Positions 48,490-60,372 of a stretch of 64,000 bases of DNA are shown here, piece by piece. The DNA is from Saprospiraceae bacterium. Its GTDB lineage: Bacteria > Bacteroidota > Bacteroidia > Chitinophagales > Saprospiraceae. Each line of letters opens with the position of its first letter. Position 1 is the first letter of the stretch. Below the pieces are notes generated by a model. It saw nothing but the letters and a program-made list of their open reading frames with translations, searched no databases and was not told the origin of the DNA. The position numbers and the translations under genes are program-made. The stretch lies in NCBI GenBank assembly GCA_016710115.1, contig JADJLN010000002.1, positions 248,001-312,000 on the forward strand, read 5' to 3'.

Positions 48490-49418
48490 TCACTGCGGTA
48501 TCCCTTTGAAGCAGCCGATATTGTAGGGGAAATCATAGGTCCAGTGATAGTGGTACAGGTCGATCATTTCACCATCCCACATCACTTGGTGCGTATGTCC
48601 ATGACATTCATCCAGATCCTTGGATGTCAATAATTCACCCTGTTCTCCATAGGGTCCATAGATCCCGAATCCGTCCAGCATATAGCCCATCAGAGCGGAA
48701 TGCCCGGACGTGTGCGGATGGATATGGTCTTGCAAATCCTGTGCAGGAAAATGGTAATGATAGGTTTCAGTGCCATCCGTATGCCCGCCAAAGCGGTCCA
48801 GCATTTCATGTGCAGCAGCATCGTTTCCCAGGGTAGATGCACCGTGATAAATGGCGCTGCCGCTGAGCGAGATACCGGAAGGACCGAAGGTGACACAAGC
48901 CGGTTTCGGGGCGATCTCGGGTATGGCGGGCAGGATATACGGGACATCATGCTCCGTAATGATATTCGGATTGCCGTCATATTTGTACGGTAAACTTCCT
49001 GGCGTGATGGGGAAAACCCCGGTTGGATGGCTTGGCAAGGCATTCCCGGTAATGATGCGATTTCCGTTACCATCCAGTGTGACCTCAAACTCGCTGATCC
49101 AGACCACGTTCCCATCGACCTTGGCTTGCGGGTATAATCCCGAGAACCATCTGGATTGGTCCAGTCACTCGCATCATCGTTTCCGGCACCGTTCTGCGGC
49201 ACTCCGCACAACCACAGGTGCTGCAGCAAGGGTTCTTGTCCCCAGATCACGACGCAGGATCAACGGATCGCCGAGCGGGAGATGCGTCAGATCAGGGTTT
49301 CTTGCTGTGGTGGCTCTTCAGTGGTATCCTTTTTCTGACAGCTGCTGCAGGTCAGTGCAACGACGATCAAAATCACACAGATGGTCAGAATGGATGGAAG
49401 CAGGCGTTTGGTCATCAT
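48490..49418 (-). CDS. YHYH-domain lipoprotein, about three frame breaks
   Basis: Starts MMTKRLLPSILTICVILIVV ending in CSSC (lipobox). Breaks near 49290 and 49145 link NPDLTHLPLGDP, LLQHLWLCGVPQNGAGNDDA and FSGLYPQAKVDGNVVWISEF to the main domain, which contains YHYHFPAQDL and DLYHYHW: the His-rich YHYH motifs, plus DGFGIYGPYGE. The family is secreted and of unknown function; the His/Tyr-rich motifs suggest metal binding. Total about 309 residues. Confidence 0.82.
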
Positions 49419-49505
49419 GTCGTTCTTTGTGCCTTTGGATGCTAAAATGCAGCAGTGGTTTAACGTCCTGTCGATGATTCTTCCTGATCAGCCCAGTTGA
49501 ACCGT

Positions 49506-52500
49506 CTACTTCACAATGCGGGCAGTCTTTACCAGGTGCGTTCCGGTGATCTGAATAGAATAGGTTCCGGCAGGTAGTGGTACCATATTCACCGTTCGTG
49601 TTGCTCCATCGGGAACGACCATCCTGTCCTCCAAAACCACCCGGCCCAGATTGTCTATGATCCGAACGGATGTGGTCGCTTGCCCTGTGCATGTAATATG
49701 CAGGACTTCCCTCACCGGATTCGGTGCAATCAGGATGTTCAGTCCGTTTTCCTGGTCGAAAATGGATGTGATGGTGATGGTGATGCTGGCCGAATTCGAG
49801 CAACCGAATGCATCCGTTACCGTGACCGTATAGGTCCCGGAAGAATCAACCTGAATGGACGGCGTGATCTCGCCGGTCGACCACAGATAAGTCAGGTTCT
49901 GACCCCCGGCATCGAGGATAGTCATCGGTCCCTGCGGGTCCTCGGTGATGGTGACGGTGGGTAGCGGGACGACAGTCACCTCTACTGAGATGGAATCGGA
50001 TTCACAACCTGCAGTTGTGCCAACCACGGAGTAGGTTGTGGTTATGGACGGCGCGACAAGCACCAGTTCGCTGGTATCTCCTGTACTCCATAGCCAGGAT
50101 TCCGCGCCACTGGCGAGTAGGGTGACCGACTGTCCTTCACAAATCGTTACGTCGTCCACAGACACTTCCGGGACAGGAATGACGGTTACGTGGGCAAGAG
50201 CTGGTGAAGAGTTGATCCCGGCCGTCTTTCCAATGACGGTATAGGTCTTGGTGGTGTCCGGAATCACGGTAATGGTCGGTCCTGTGGCCCCATTGCTCCA
50301 CTCGTAGTACATGGCTCCGGTGGCTGTCAATGTAGCGGAGTCCCCGGCACAGATGGTGGTGCTGTTGACTGTGACGTTGGGGGTGACAACCTCTGTCGGG
50401 CAACCTCCGGGAAAATACAGATCGATGATATTCTGCATGGATTCCTGGGCGAGAGCGCCATGGGACTCATCGTACTGCGTCAACCAGATATTGTACCAGC
50501 CGGAGCCATAATCCGGATGGCCGCCGGCGGGAACAGAACCGCCAAAAAAGGCTTTGGCATGCGCCTCGAATTCGGCGTTGTTCAGCGGAATGATGGATTT
50601 GTAATGCACCAGTCGATCACAAATCAGTTTTGACGGCAACAGGCCCTCGGTGCTGATGGCGTCTGCCAGGACGGCAGGGTTCTTGGGGTGTACCCCAGAA
50701 ATGGATCAATGGCCGGACGTCTGCACCGGCAGTCTGGCTGGAACCGGAGGATCCGGCTGTCCACGTCAGTCAGTCCATCTCCGGGTACCTGCTGGATGAA
50801 ATCCAGTTGCTCCCTGTTGTAGAAGGAATCGATCATTTCCCAGCCGAAGAGGGCGGCCATTTCAATGTATTTGGCATAACCGCGTTGCTGGTAGCGCACT
50901 TCATCCTTGGTGGTATTGGATATGTCCATGGCCTTGCCCGCCCGGAAATTCGGGGTGACCATCCAGTTGAGTGCCGACTGGTCGCGGGTGCGGTAAGGGG
51001 CATCATCGAATGAACGCCCGAGGGCCATGTCGATGTCCATCCCGTAGAGGCGATTGAAGATGGCGGCCGCCAGGACATTCACAGAAGCTTCGGTCTCCCC
51101 CGGGAAATTGCTGAACAACTGGGCATGTCCCATTTCGTGGAATTCTGTTTCCCAGAATCCGTCGCCAGGCCGCAGGAACCAGTGGTTTTTATTCCCGCTT
51201 TCGACTGCAAGCGGGTTGTAGGTATTGTTGACTTGCGGATTGCCGATGCCGTAAAAGCCGAGGTACTGGATCCCGACGTCGACTTGCAGATACAGTTTGA
51301 TGTTGTTCGGCATGAGCGGATAGCCCAGCAATCTGGACACGACATCCATCCGATCGTCCCAGTCCTGCATGAGGGTAACCGGATCATCATAATTGTAGAT
51401 CCAGCTGGTAGGCACCTGCATCATGTATTTATCGGACGCAAAATCCGCCCAGGGAGCAGGATTGTTGCGCTGGGTTTCCTGCCAGTCCTGGAGAGAGGTT
51501 TTGCTCGCGCTGTTGGCTGCGAAATAGGGTGCAGGGACAACGTTGGTCAGTTGGATATCCACCAGACCTTCAGCGGCTTCATACGGGGTGATGATATAGA
51601 TCCCGCCACCGAACGGATTGACGATCCGGGTGAGGGTATCATCGATCGGAAAGGAATTGGTGACCCGGAAAAAGCGATTGACCGGATTGTGTGCGGTTCG
51701 GTTGACCGAATGGGCGCCGACCAGGATCTTGAAGCCCTTGTCGACCATTTCCGAAGGGACCTTTACCGTGCCGATGCTTCCCGGTGCCAGATAATAACCG
51801 GTAGGGCGACGGGCGGGGCGGAGAAGGCGGTGCCGGTGCCATATTCTGTGGGCAGGGATGCGTTGACTATGGCGGTGTAGGTGGTCGATGAGTCGGTCGG
51901 ATCGGGGCAAACGCCCGGAAAATAGTCAGCAGTCTGATACCGGCGATTGGTGAGGAGGGGGGCGTATTTCGCCACATTCACCGGGGTATAGACATGGTCG
52001 AACATGCCCTGCTGGACAACAAAAACGGCCCGATCCAGTTCCTTGCCATCGAGAGCATCAAAGTCATTTTGGAATCCACCCAGGGTGGCCGGGTTGAGGA
52101 AAAGAGGGCCTTTCTGGGTTTCATAGCAGGCGATAAGATCGAGGGCTTGCAGGATGAGGGAACTGGTATCTGCGATGGAGAAGATATTCAGCTGGATGGA
52201 GTCACTGAGGTCGTTGATCTGCTGACCGGTGAGCAGGGTGGTGCCGGTACAATGGTCCTGGAGCTGCTGCAGGGCCATTTCGAGCAATGCCGCATTGCCT
52301 TCGCTGCTGGCGAGTTTGTAATAGCCGGATTTGACGACGCCGGGCGCCGGATCGCCGAAAGTGGTATTGTTGAAGGTGATGGTGCCGGTCTGGTTGTAGA
52401 GATAGGCGAAAGCATTGTTGGCTCCATAGGCCACATGGCTCAAAAAGGGCAGTGTAAAGGATTCACCTTCCGACGCACACAGGGTATAGCCAGGAGGCCC

Positions 52501-52598
52501 TGGCCAGGATGATCTGTGTGGGAACCAGCATGCCGAGCAGGAGTAGGGAGTGGGAGAGCCAAGTGATATGTACCAAGTTTGGAAGAGACAAGTGTCAT
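49506..52598 (-). CDS. Secreted M60-like (enhancin-type) zinc metallopeptidase with Ig-like repeats and T9SS sorting domain, at least four frame breaks
   Basis: The start region (near 52598-52480) gives a broken signal segment (SHSLLLLGMLVPTQIILA). Next comes an N-terminal domain, then the M60 catalytic part with HEMGH at 51125-51139 (HExxH) and a downstream Glu in NFPGETEASVNVLAAAIF. C-terminal parts: two CAGDSATLTATG / CEGQSVTLLASG modules (Ig-like), an SprB-like segment and a type A sorting domain (ILIAPNPVREVLHITC) ending ARIVK at 49506. Breaks near 52490, 51805, 50738 and 50690. M60 enzymes cleave mucin-like glycoproteins in other bacteria; here the substrate is unknown. The exact start is uncertain. 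Confidence 0.82.
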
Positions 52599-52906
52599 CG
52601 GTTGTGCTGTTCGGTAAAAAAAAGCTTTTTTTTTCGATTGGAAGTGAAGTGGCTCTAAAGTAGAAAATTGAACATAAGGACCAATTCTGTCTCTGCACCT
52701 GATGGTTGGCTATTTCACTCTGGTCACGGAAGTAAAGGGAAGATATTATCCTTGTGTTGTCAATTCCATTTAATCAGGTTGGATCAGCTGGCTTTCTGGG
52801 GATCGATATGTGACCTTCTTCCGAATTCATTGGCCGGCTTGACGCAGGGTGTATAGACCATGTTGATCAGGTCCGTACGTCGTCCTCATCGTCAGTGCGC
52901 ACCCGA
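52599..52906. other. Intergenic stretch, no gene seen
   Basis: About 300 bases between the chitinase-like gene end and the M60 gene start. It should carry the M60 promoter. An A8 run at 52617-52624 and a T8 run at 52626-52633 are present; nothing else is recognised. Confidence 0.4.
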
Positions 52907-54623
52907 CTAACGCCTGATGCAAGGGGGTATTTCTGAATCCAAACCGCAAGGCACACCATTTTCCCGTGTGATCCCGGATGAGCGGGTCAGTCTTCCGATT
53001 TTGACAAATTCAACTGCGTATAATTTCTGAAGATTGGCGGAATCAAATGAAACCAGATAATACAAGCCCGGAGGCAAGTGCATGCAAGTCCAGTCGTTTT
53101 CTTTTCAATTAGAGATTCCAAACCAACCTCCCCAGATTGTTGTGTATACATAGATTAATCGTTGTTCACCAGGACAATCTTCATCGAAGAAGAGGAAATT
53201 TTTTACGGGATTTGGATACACATTGCATTGTTCAGATTGGGCATTGAAAATACTGACAATTGGCGAATAGGAAATCTCTTCATCAAGATCCTTTTCGAGG
53301 CGGTAATAAGATCGGCCATCCAGTGGCTTTGAATCAATGTATTGATAATTTTTCAGTGTTAGACTATTGGGATCCCTGGGGATATAAGCAAGTATTTCTA
53401 AATGGACACCGGCATCTGACCGTTCTAAGCCAAAATAATGATTGTTTATCTCAGAGGCTGTTTGCCATTGGAGCAATACTTGCTCATCTTCGAAAAGCCG
53501 GGCTGTGAAGGATAGCAATTCAACCGGAAGTGGTGGGTTCAGAAACAGGCGTTCAAAATTATCTGCATATTGGCCGGCAGAATTATTGCAGGAGTTTACA
53601 TTATCCCAATTGATGGACCAGGTCATCATTCCTCCTAGATTCGGGTACCCACCTCCATTTATTAAGGTATAATTTCCCCCCTGCTTGGGGCCAGTCTCCA
53701 AAAGGTACGTAGAGCGCTGCCAACTGTTGCTGTATCGACAAATCCACCACCGGCAGCATTCGGACAGGCAGGCAGGCCCACTGCAATTTTTGTCTCAGGA
53801 AGTCCAATAAATGGGCCGGCCTGGTTGGACCACCGATCTACGTTAAATCCCTGGATGACCGCTTCCGTCATGGCAACAATGAAATCGGCACTTCCCTGAG
53901 AATAGATGTTCCCGTCAATACCGTACATGGACCCACTGTTATAGAGCTGATACAAACACGGTCCGGTGGAATCACGAAGCGCATGAAGGACAGGTAAATG
54001 CGCCCCAAATACCACCTGCAGACTGGCCACGCCTGGAACAAAAGCAGCCTCCGGAGCAAACGTGAGCAGGAGCTTTTTGGAATTATTCAGTTGATACTCC
54101 AACATGATTGATTTTATGGCATCGATCAGATGGATAATATGATTATCAGTTGGATTGGCGATGGTCCCTCCACTGACAGAGAGTGAACTTCCCTCAAGGT
54201 CAATATCAATGCCATCAAAACCATATGTGCTGATCAAATCATTGAGCGAACTGATAAATACATTTTTCCTTGAAATTATCTAATCCTGATTGGACCATTT
54301 GCACTTCTGATACCTGAGCAGAACTTTTCGACCCTGACTTTGCAGGGTTTGGATTTGATGGATGAACGTAGATTCTGGAACTTGTGCAGGTGTAAAGCCG
54401 ATTTCATAATCCGTGCCATTGATTGGAATGCCAAAAGATATATTGACCACATTGTATCTGGAATCCACTTCATCCAGTTCGATGTAGGGGGCTTCAGGTG
54501 CATTCCAGTTATGCCAATAGCCAACCAATGCGGGTGATGGGAGTTGTGCGGCACTGTTCCATAAAGAGATCCCGGTCAATACGACCAGGTGAAAATATGA
54601 AGGCTAAAATTGCGTTCGTTCAT
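52907..54623 (-). CDS. Secreted GH18 chitinase-like protein with T9SS sorting domain, at least five frame breaks
   Basis: A broken signal (FHLVVLTGISLWNSAAQ) is followed by LVGYWHNWNAPEAP, the first strand of a GH18 barrel. The catalytic motif DxxDxDxE appears as FDGIDIDLEG at about 54192-54217, then LTFAPEAAFVPG, and GGMMTWSINWDNVN, the usual M-x-W-[AS]-x-x-W-D end of the barrel. A C-terminal type A sorting domain starts at VYPNPVKNFLFF and, after a break near 53115, ends around LQKLYAVEFVKI; the frame runs on to 52907. Breaks also occur near 54600, 54300, 54250 and 53705. Likely hydrolyses chitin or peptidoglycan-like glycans outside the cell. Confidence 0.8.
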
Positions 54624-54708
54624 CGCAGAGCCATAGGATCAGAAATAGGCTATCCAAGGTTATCTTATGCACTGAAGCTGAAGCATTTAATTATTCTGCG
54701 CTTGATGA

Positions 54709-55893
54709 TTAGTTTCCAGAAATTCTGTTGTCAGCCTGAATAACGTATGCTCCGTCATTCAAAGATTCCGTTGAAAGAATGGTGATGTCATTTGCTTGCA
54801 AAACTGGTCTTCCTAGCATATTGAATATGGACAGGGTTTCAATTTTTGATGGAAAGTGGATTGGTTTTATTTGCGGGACTTCGACAAATGAAATGTCACG
54901 GTTGATTCAGACTTGCTGAAGCTTGTAATTGGAGCAGTTGAAATGGGGCCTGATATAGTTTTTCGCCACAACCAAACGCTCAAAATCAACGCTGACAATG
55001 TGCCTGAACCCATTTTTTATCATTAAAATTTCGTAACCAAATATAATTCAGGTTCAGGGCATTGTCGTTTCTGAATTGAAATCCTTCAAAAGGCATTCCA
55101 GGACCTTCAGTAAAGTGATTATAGCTCCATGTTCCTGAAGGGAATTGGTAGCCAAGATTGGAAATGAGCGTTCCGTTTATCCATAATTTGATCTCACCAT
55201 TCGTGGCAGAAACCGGATTATTCAGCTTGACCATTATTTCTATGCAATTCCAGAAGCAAGATCAATGTAGTCATTTGTCGTGTTATTAAAGAAATCATCC
55301 TACATGGGGTCGACTCAACTTTGATGCATTCCCATCCAGTAAGTATATAATCCGAAAAGTGAATTGGTTGTGGCCTGTCCATTGGCTATTCCTTTTATTT
55401 CTGTCCCTACATGAAACTCCTTATTGCCTTGTGGTAACGAACCACCGATGTTTCCGGGTAATGACGACGGCGGATTTTTTCCACCTAACCATAATCCGGA
55501 ATGATGATAGACAGTATTGGTATCGTACTTGATATAATATCGAATGGAAAATAGAATCTGTGATGTCATGGGTGATATCTTTTATAAACAAGCGTGTTTT
55601 GATCGGAGCTTGTTCCGTCCTGTATGGTTAGAAGACGTAATGATTGTATTCCATGACTGCCGGCCGGTACGGAAGGATCTGAAAGAATGTTTGACGGATT
55701 TGGCGATACCGTGTTCCAATTACCGCTTGTGATGAAATTGGAAGCAGGTCCTTCAAACATTTCAGTAAAAATGACATCCGGTCATTTTTGTATTAAACTG
55801 TCAAACCGGGTAGCTATTTGCAATTTGTCCGTTTAACGATGCAAAACAGAGTGAAAAATAGTGCCACGTTGAATAACGTTGAATGTGCTTCAT
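54709..55893 (-). CDS. Secreted jelly-roll-type protein with T9SS sorting domain, at least four frame breaks
   Basis: Begins MKHIQRYSTWHYFSLCFASL (signal). After breaks near 55800, 55565, 55310 and 54950 the pieces read in order: FEGPASNFITSGNWNTVSPN; ILFSIRYYIKYDTNTVYHHS with GLWLGGKNPPSSLPG; GEIKLWINGTLISNLGYQFP; and a type A sorting end, IETLSIFNMLGRPVLQ ... DGAYVIQADNRIS, at 54709. The middle is like a concanavalin/polysaccharide-lyase jelly roll, so carbohydrate binding or cleavage is plausible but unproven. Confidence 0.6.
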
Positions 55894-56047
55894 GCATCCA
55901 TTTGTTTTCCATGTCTATTTCAGTTTAATTTTAGAATATCTGTTGTCATTTCAGGCTCACACTTCCATTTTATATGCATTTTACCTGAGTCCGCCTTTCT
56001 CAATTCCCTCCCGATCGTTCCTGTTTGTGCCTGATCAATCGCGCAGT

Positions 56048-56926
56048 TCAGATCTTGACCATCCATCTGGAATATTGCCGGCCGTGTTCATCCGTGAGTG
56101 ACAAAAGGTAGGCGCCTGATGGCAGGCTGGTGCCATCAATTGGTGTATTTTCCTGGTTTATATGGCCTTCGGTCATACGCTTCCGATGAGATTGTAAAGC
56201 AAAAACGATTGAACAGAATGCTTTCCGATTGAATCGTAAAGGTTGACGTAAACGGATTGGGTTGTACCGAAGACGGCGGTGGCGAGGATGGAATTTCGGT
56301 GATGTAATAAAACAGGACTGCGGCGCAGGTGGATAGAGAAGCTCTCCATTGGCATAAAAGCAAAGGAGTTCGAGTGGAATATCTTCCAGGCAAAAGACAA
56401 AGTAATGGATGAGTGCAAACGTACTGCCTAGACCTTCGATCCAATAGTGTGTATCTGACGGATAATCTATGTTTGCCAGTTTCAACCGTTTCCTCGGTTC
56501 GCCATTGTTCAGCAGGATAGTGTCGATCTGGGTGACAGTTTGTTGACAGAATACACCCGCATAATCACTGACAGCAAATGTGTCATTCAGACCCATGTTG
56601 AAGTCATACAGGAGTACTTCATCGTCTTTGTTATCCTTGTAATACACCCGGTTGGTCAACGTGTCCTGCCGAAGGTAATCCCCGTAGAACTTCCAGTCGG
56701 ATCCGAATTCTTTATTGGATGAATAGACCTTGTGGTAAACCGTGTTATCAAGCAGGGTGTCTTCTCCTATTTTCTGCCGGAAGGATGACGTATTCGGGCC
56801 GAATGTGGGCCAGTTCACGGTATTCCATTGGTTGCCTTCCGCTACCAGCAGTGGAGATTGTGCCGGGAGGATGCTCGACAAATGATGCTAAGCAGGATGC
56901 TGAGAAGGGAAAAAGGATGTTTTCAT
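56048..56926 (-). CDS. Secreted hypothetical protein with T9SS sorting domain, at least three frame breaks
   Basis: The start region (56926) gives MKTSFF and, shifted, LLSILLSIICRA, a signal peptide. The main part reads QSPLLVAEGNQWNTVNWPTF, VYHKVYSSNKEFGSDWKFYG, VLLYDFNMGLNDTFAV and LANIDYPSDTHYWIEGLGST, a pattern seen in many Bacteroidota secreted proteins of unknown function (description of elapsed strands, no enzyme motif). After breaks near 56300 and 56200 a type A sorting domain follows (SVQPNPFTSTFTI, then LPSGAYLLSLTDEHGRQYSR and WMVKI). Role unknown. Confidence 0.7.
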
Positions 56927-57126
56927 CGGAGTTGATTCTGTGCCACCAAAGATACATATTCTATGCTTTGCTGGATCGGTCCGTGGAATTCCTCAAGTTT
57001 TATTCAGAGTGTACTGAAGATGAACGTTCTCGTCCGAAATCCTTTTCAATTCAGTTGCAAGTCAATGCGGATTATCGGTTGTTATACCACTTCCGTTATC
57101 TGGTGCTGACTTCCCAATGTCAATTG

Positions 57127-59318
57127 TCAGTGCTGGACAACCAGGGCATATCGGTGTACATCGGCATTTTGGCGAATGGTTACCTGAAGTATCCCATCAG
57201 GCAATCCAGACAGATCAATATTTCCCGGGATAATCCATGCCGGAAATCAGATATGTCCAGGTGAGATCAGTAATCTGTATATCGACAGGTTCACCGAATG
57301 TCCGGGGTGCTGGATAACAATACGAATTCACTGGATTGGGAAATAACAGATATTCTTGAGAAAATTCCGGGAGCAGGATGAACCGTCACAGTCAGACAAC
57401 CCCGATAATTCTCACAATTGCATGACAGGAGCATGTCACTGGATTCAAATCCGGTGATCGGGTTATTGACATCCAGATTGTCGGGATGGGTGGCAGTCCG
57501 GTTTTCACATTCGAGAAGATTATCCTCGTAATAATTGGTCATCCGGTACTGAAGCACCCCATTGTCACAATCCCCGGATGAATTATAAACAATTACATCG
57601 CCACCGACTTCGATATCCCCGTGCAACATGTAGTTGCTTACCTCGCGCACGCATGTGGACGGGCGGGCATTTTCTGAAATGGTGTTGCTTTTGAGAAAAG
57701 CCCGACCACCAATTCGTGCCTGATCCGATAACGTGCTTCCTGCACACATGCATTGCTCTCAATGATCACCGTCAGAGATCTGCATCGCGCACAATAGCTG
57801 CAGTTCGTGATCTTGACATCCCTGCCGATCTGACTAAGGCGCCCAATACAGGGGTACAGAGGTCCGATAAAACGGGAATTGGCGATAGTTGTCGAATTTC
57901 TTCCACCCAACCACCGCCATTGGGATGGAGATGGCCTGGTTTTTCAGTTGAGACCGGAAAGAAGTTCAGGAGCCCGTGCGCCTTTCGGGAGAGCCTCCTG
58001 AAATGGTCATTTCTGTATGGAAAACGAAAATGTTTGGGGTATCCTTCCAAGTGTCACCCGGGGATTATGGGTGATGCCGTTAGTCGGCGCAATTCCATGA
58101 CCACAAAATGTACATAGCAGCCGCCGGGATCTGCCGGGAAGCAGCTCGGAAGGCTATTTCCTGATCTGCTTCTTGCATTTGTTTCACCATATCGGCTGAT
58201 TCATCTGGTCGGCTTTAGCGGTGACAGAATCCATAGCGGCCAGCCGGCATGTGGATTGGCATCTGTATGTACTTTAAACCGGATGATGACAGCACAACTG
58301 TCCGGGTGGGGATGGATGGGAATCGCGTTATAGGCATATCCTTCCGGCGCTGGGACCGGCACAGAAAATGTCCCGGAGAGAGAGAACTTGTTCTGAGAAT
58401 AGTCCAAAGGCCTGAATGGAGCAAGCTGCCCCGAGGTCATCTATGCCGGGCTCGGAAATACCACGACACTCTTGATGCTGATACTGGGCAAGTCGCCATT
58501 CGTTTGGCGTAATCATACAGGTGATCGTTCAGTTCAAATGGAGTAAATCCTCGCAGCTGTTTATATGCCTGAAGGGGATATTCGGCAGGGCAATGATTCG
58601 CGCCATAACCGGTTGATGATGTCGAGACCGTCCATATCCGCAATGGCCACTGAGCAGCGCATAATTTTCATACGTGTTTTTCCAATCGCCCCAGGATTCG
58701 ATATGATAGACATCCATCCCCGAGGCGGTGACATCCCGGGATAGATCCAGATGGCACAAATTACCATGCGTCTCCCAGAAAACTGCCGGCATTTTCCAGA
58801 CCGGTCCAAGGCCATGGATGGTTCGATAATCAATATTACATTGTGCCTCGGGCGAATGGGGTGAGTTCATGAGCGGCGACATGCCCCTTTCATCGCGAGC
58901 GGATGAGCCCAGAAGTGCCTCATGATTCCCGTCCGCTCTCCGCCAAATGCCCATCCGGTAACCAAGTCGGGACCAAATGTGTTGAGCATAATGACCGGGA
59001 TCTTGTGAGGTGCAGATTCGTCCCGATGGGTGTCCTTACACAAATCCAATGTCTTGGCATCTGTTGATAGATCCATTCCGGGTGTCCAGGATTTCCGGGG
59101 TGGAAAATCAAAGGTCGGGGTCGGAGGCGGATGGCGGATCAATCCCCGCTTCATCACCCCAGATGAGAGTGAAATTTTTTCTTTCTACGGTTTTATCCCC
59201 AAGTAAACTGACTTCCATCTACCGTGGCCCGTCTAGAGAAGATAATTGGGAATGTAGGCAGTTTTTGTGTAGATAGCCAGAGAAAGCAACAGGAGAACAA
59301 GAAAATACAATAGCGCAT
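57127..59318 (-). CDS. Large secreted protein with T9SS-type ending, heavily frame-broken
   Basis: A signal peptide starts at 59318 (MRYCIFLFSCCFLWLSTQ). Readable pieces in order: PRKSWTPGMDLSTDAKTLDL, IMLNTFGPDLVTGWAFGGER, MDVYHIESWGDWKNTYENYA, FRPLDYSQNKFSLSGTFSVP, GGRNSTTIANSRFIG (beta-helix-like), NARPSTCVREVSNYMLHGDI, and finally NIDLSGLPDGILQVTIRQNA down to 57127, which looks like a type A sorting end. At least seven frame changes are needed. I cannot assign a function. It may be a decaying gene, but the preserved order and similar breaks in katG make poor sequence quality at least as likely. Confidence 0.5.
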
Positions 59319-59667
59319 AATGTGTGGGATGGTAAAGCTGGATGGGCAGCAAGATAGGAAAGTGGACCGACCTATTTCGCCTTTATAGCGAGACATGCCT
59401 CTGACTTGGAAAAAAAGACGAGAGGCCTACCGGGTCGTAGCCGTAAAAAAATGGATCAGCTGTTTCCTCCCGGTTTTCAAGCCCGCAGGATTCCGTTTCA
59501 ACCAGTGAGATCACAGCTGTACGGGTAGCCGTGACACCGGGTAGTCATTCGTGAAATGCCCGGAATGCGGTGCAGTTCAGTTCTGTAATTATTCTGGATC
59601 ACCTCCGGAGATCCGGCAAGTTGGTCCTCCTCCGAGGTCGCCCCGGAAATCCGAAGTCAGCTGCAGA
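59319..59667. other. Intergenic stretch, no gene seen
   Basis: About 350 bases with no supported gene. It must contain the promoter of the large secreted protein. The sequence 59415-59450 has runs of A and a partly symmetric GAGAGGCCTACC segment, but no clear hairpin plus T-run. Confidence 0.4.
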
Positions 59668-60037
59668 TTATTCCTCCACTGAGGCTCCTAATAATTCGAT
59701 CTTGTTTCCTTCCGGGTCGGGATGTGAATAAATTTTCCCATATTCATACTTCACTACATCGTCCACGAAAGTGACATCTGCTTTTTCAATTCTTCGACGA
59801 GCGCTTCGAGGTTGTGCACGCGATAATTGATCTTGGAATTCTTTTCGGTGGAGGCGCGAAACTGATCGGTGCTATCGGAAAACGGGGCCCATTGGGTCTG
59901 GGCTTTTTTGTGTTGTCATCCCCTCTGCACTAAAGTCGAATATGGCGCCATAGGGATTGGTGTTCAACCTTAGATGCTGCGCATACCATTCGGTTCATTT
60001 TTTGGGCTCCTTGCTTTTGGAAAAGATGCTCATTCAT
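59668..60037 (-). CDS. VOC family protein, at least three frame breaks
   Basis: Pieces in order: FSKSKEPKK, then WYAQHLRLNTNPYGAIFDF, TQWAPFSDSTDQFRASTEKN, INYRVHNLEALVEELKKADV and TFVDDVVKYEYGKIYSHPDP followed by EGNKIELLGASVEE. This is the glyoxalase/bleomycin-resistance type pattern with the closing DPEGNKIEL. The 5' end is unclear: the first motif lies at the putative start and residues before it may be missing. Substrate unknown. Confidence 0.65.
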
Positions 60038-60132
60038 GCCGGTTGGGCTTTTATTTCTGTTGTGTTTTTGTGTGGTGATGGAGGATTCGACCGGATGGCG
60101 AATCCAGTTCAGGAAAGATGTCGTGCATGAGG

Positions 60133-60294
60133 ATGATGATGGCAAATCGTTTCAACAACTTCAGGTTCTATGGTGGGAATTATTCGCTGAGTAAAGAGTG
60201 GGAACTGGCATCGGAGTGTAAAATTTATTCTGCCAATGTTGCCCTTGGCAAATATGCGGTCTTCCACTCAATCGGTTCATCTATAATATTTTAG
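60133..60294 (+). CDS. Doubtful 53-residue hypothetical ORF
   Basis: Reads ANRFNNFRFYGGNYSLSKEW, then ELASECKIYSANVALGKYAV and FHSIGSSIIF. Composition is protein-like, but there is no recognised family, ribosome-binding site or neighbour. It may be a remnant. Confidence 0.2.
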   Translation: MMMANRFNNFRFYGGNYSLSKEWELASECKIYSANVALGKYAVFHSIGSSIIF

Positions 60295-60328
60295 TGAAGT
60301 TTTTCATTTCTGGCCCGCCTCATCGCCG

Positions 60329-60372
60329 CCCCGAGCACTCGGGGTAGGTACTTTTGAGGCACCAAAAGTACC
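60329..60372. repeat. Tandem palindromes (CCCCGAG-type plus GGTACTTTTG hairpin)
   Basis: CCCCGAGCACTCGGGG (60329-60344) is followed by GGTACTTTTG (60347-60356) and its inverted copy (60363-60372) with a 6-base loop. The first palindrome has the same arms as the one inside the tRNA-Asp remnant at 8302-8317; only the two central bases differ. Probably a dispersed intergenic repeat. Confidence 0.6.
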
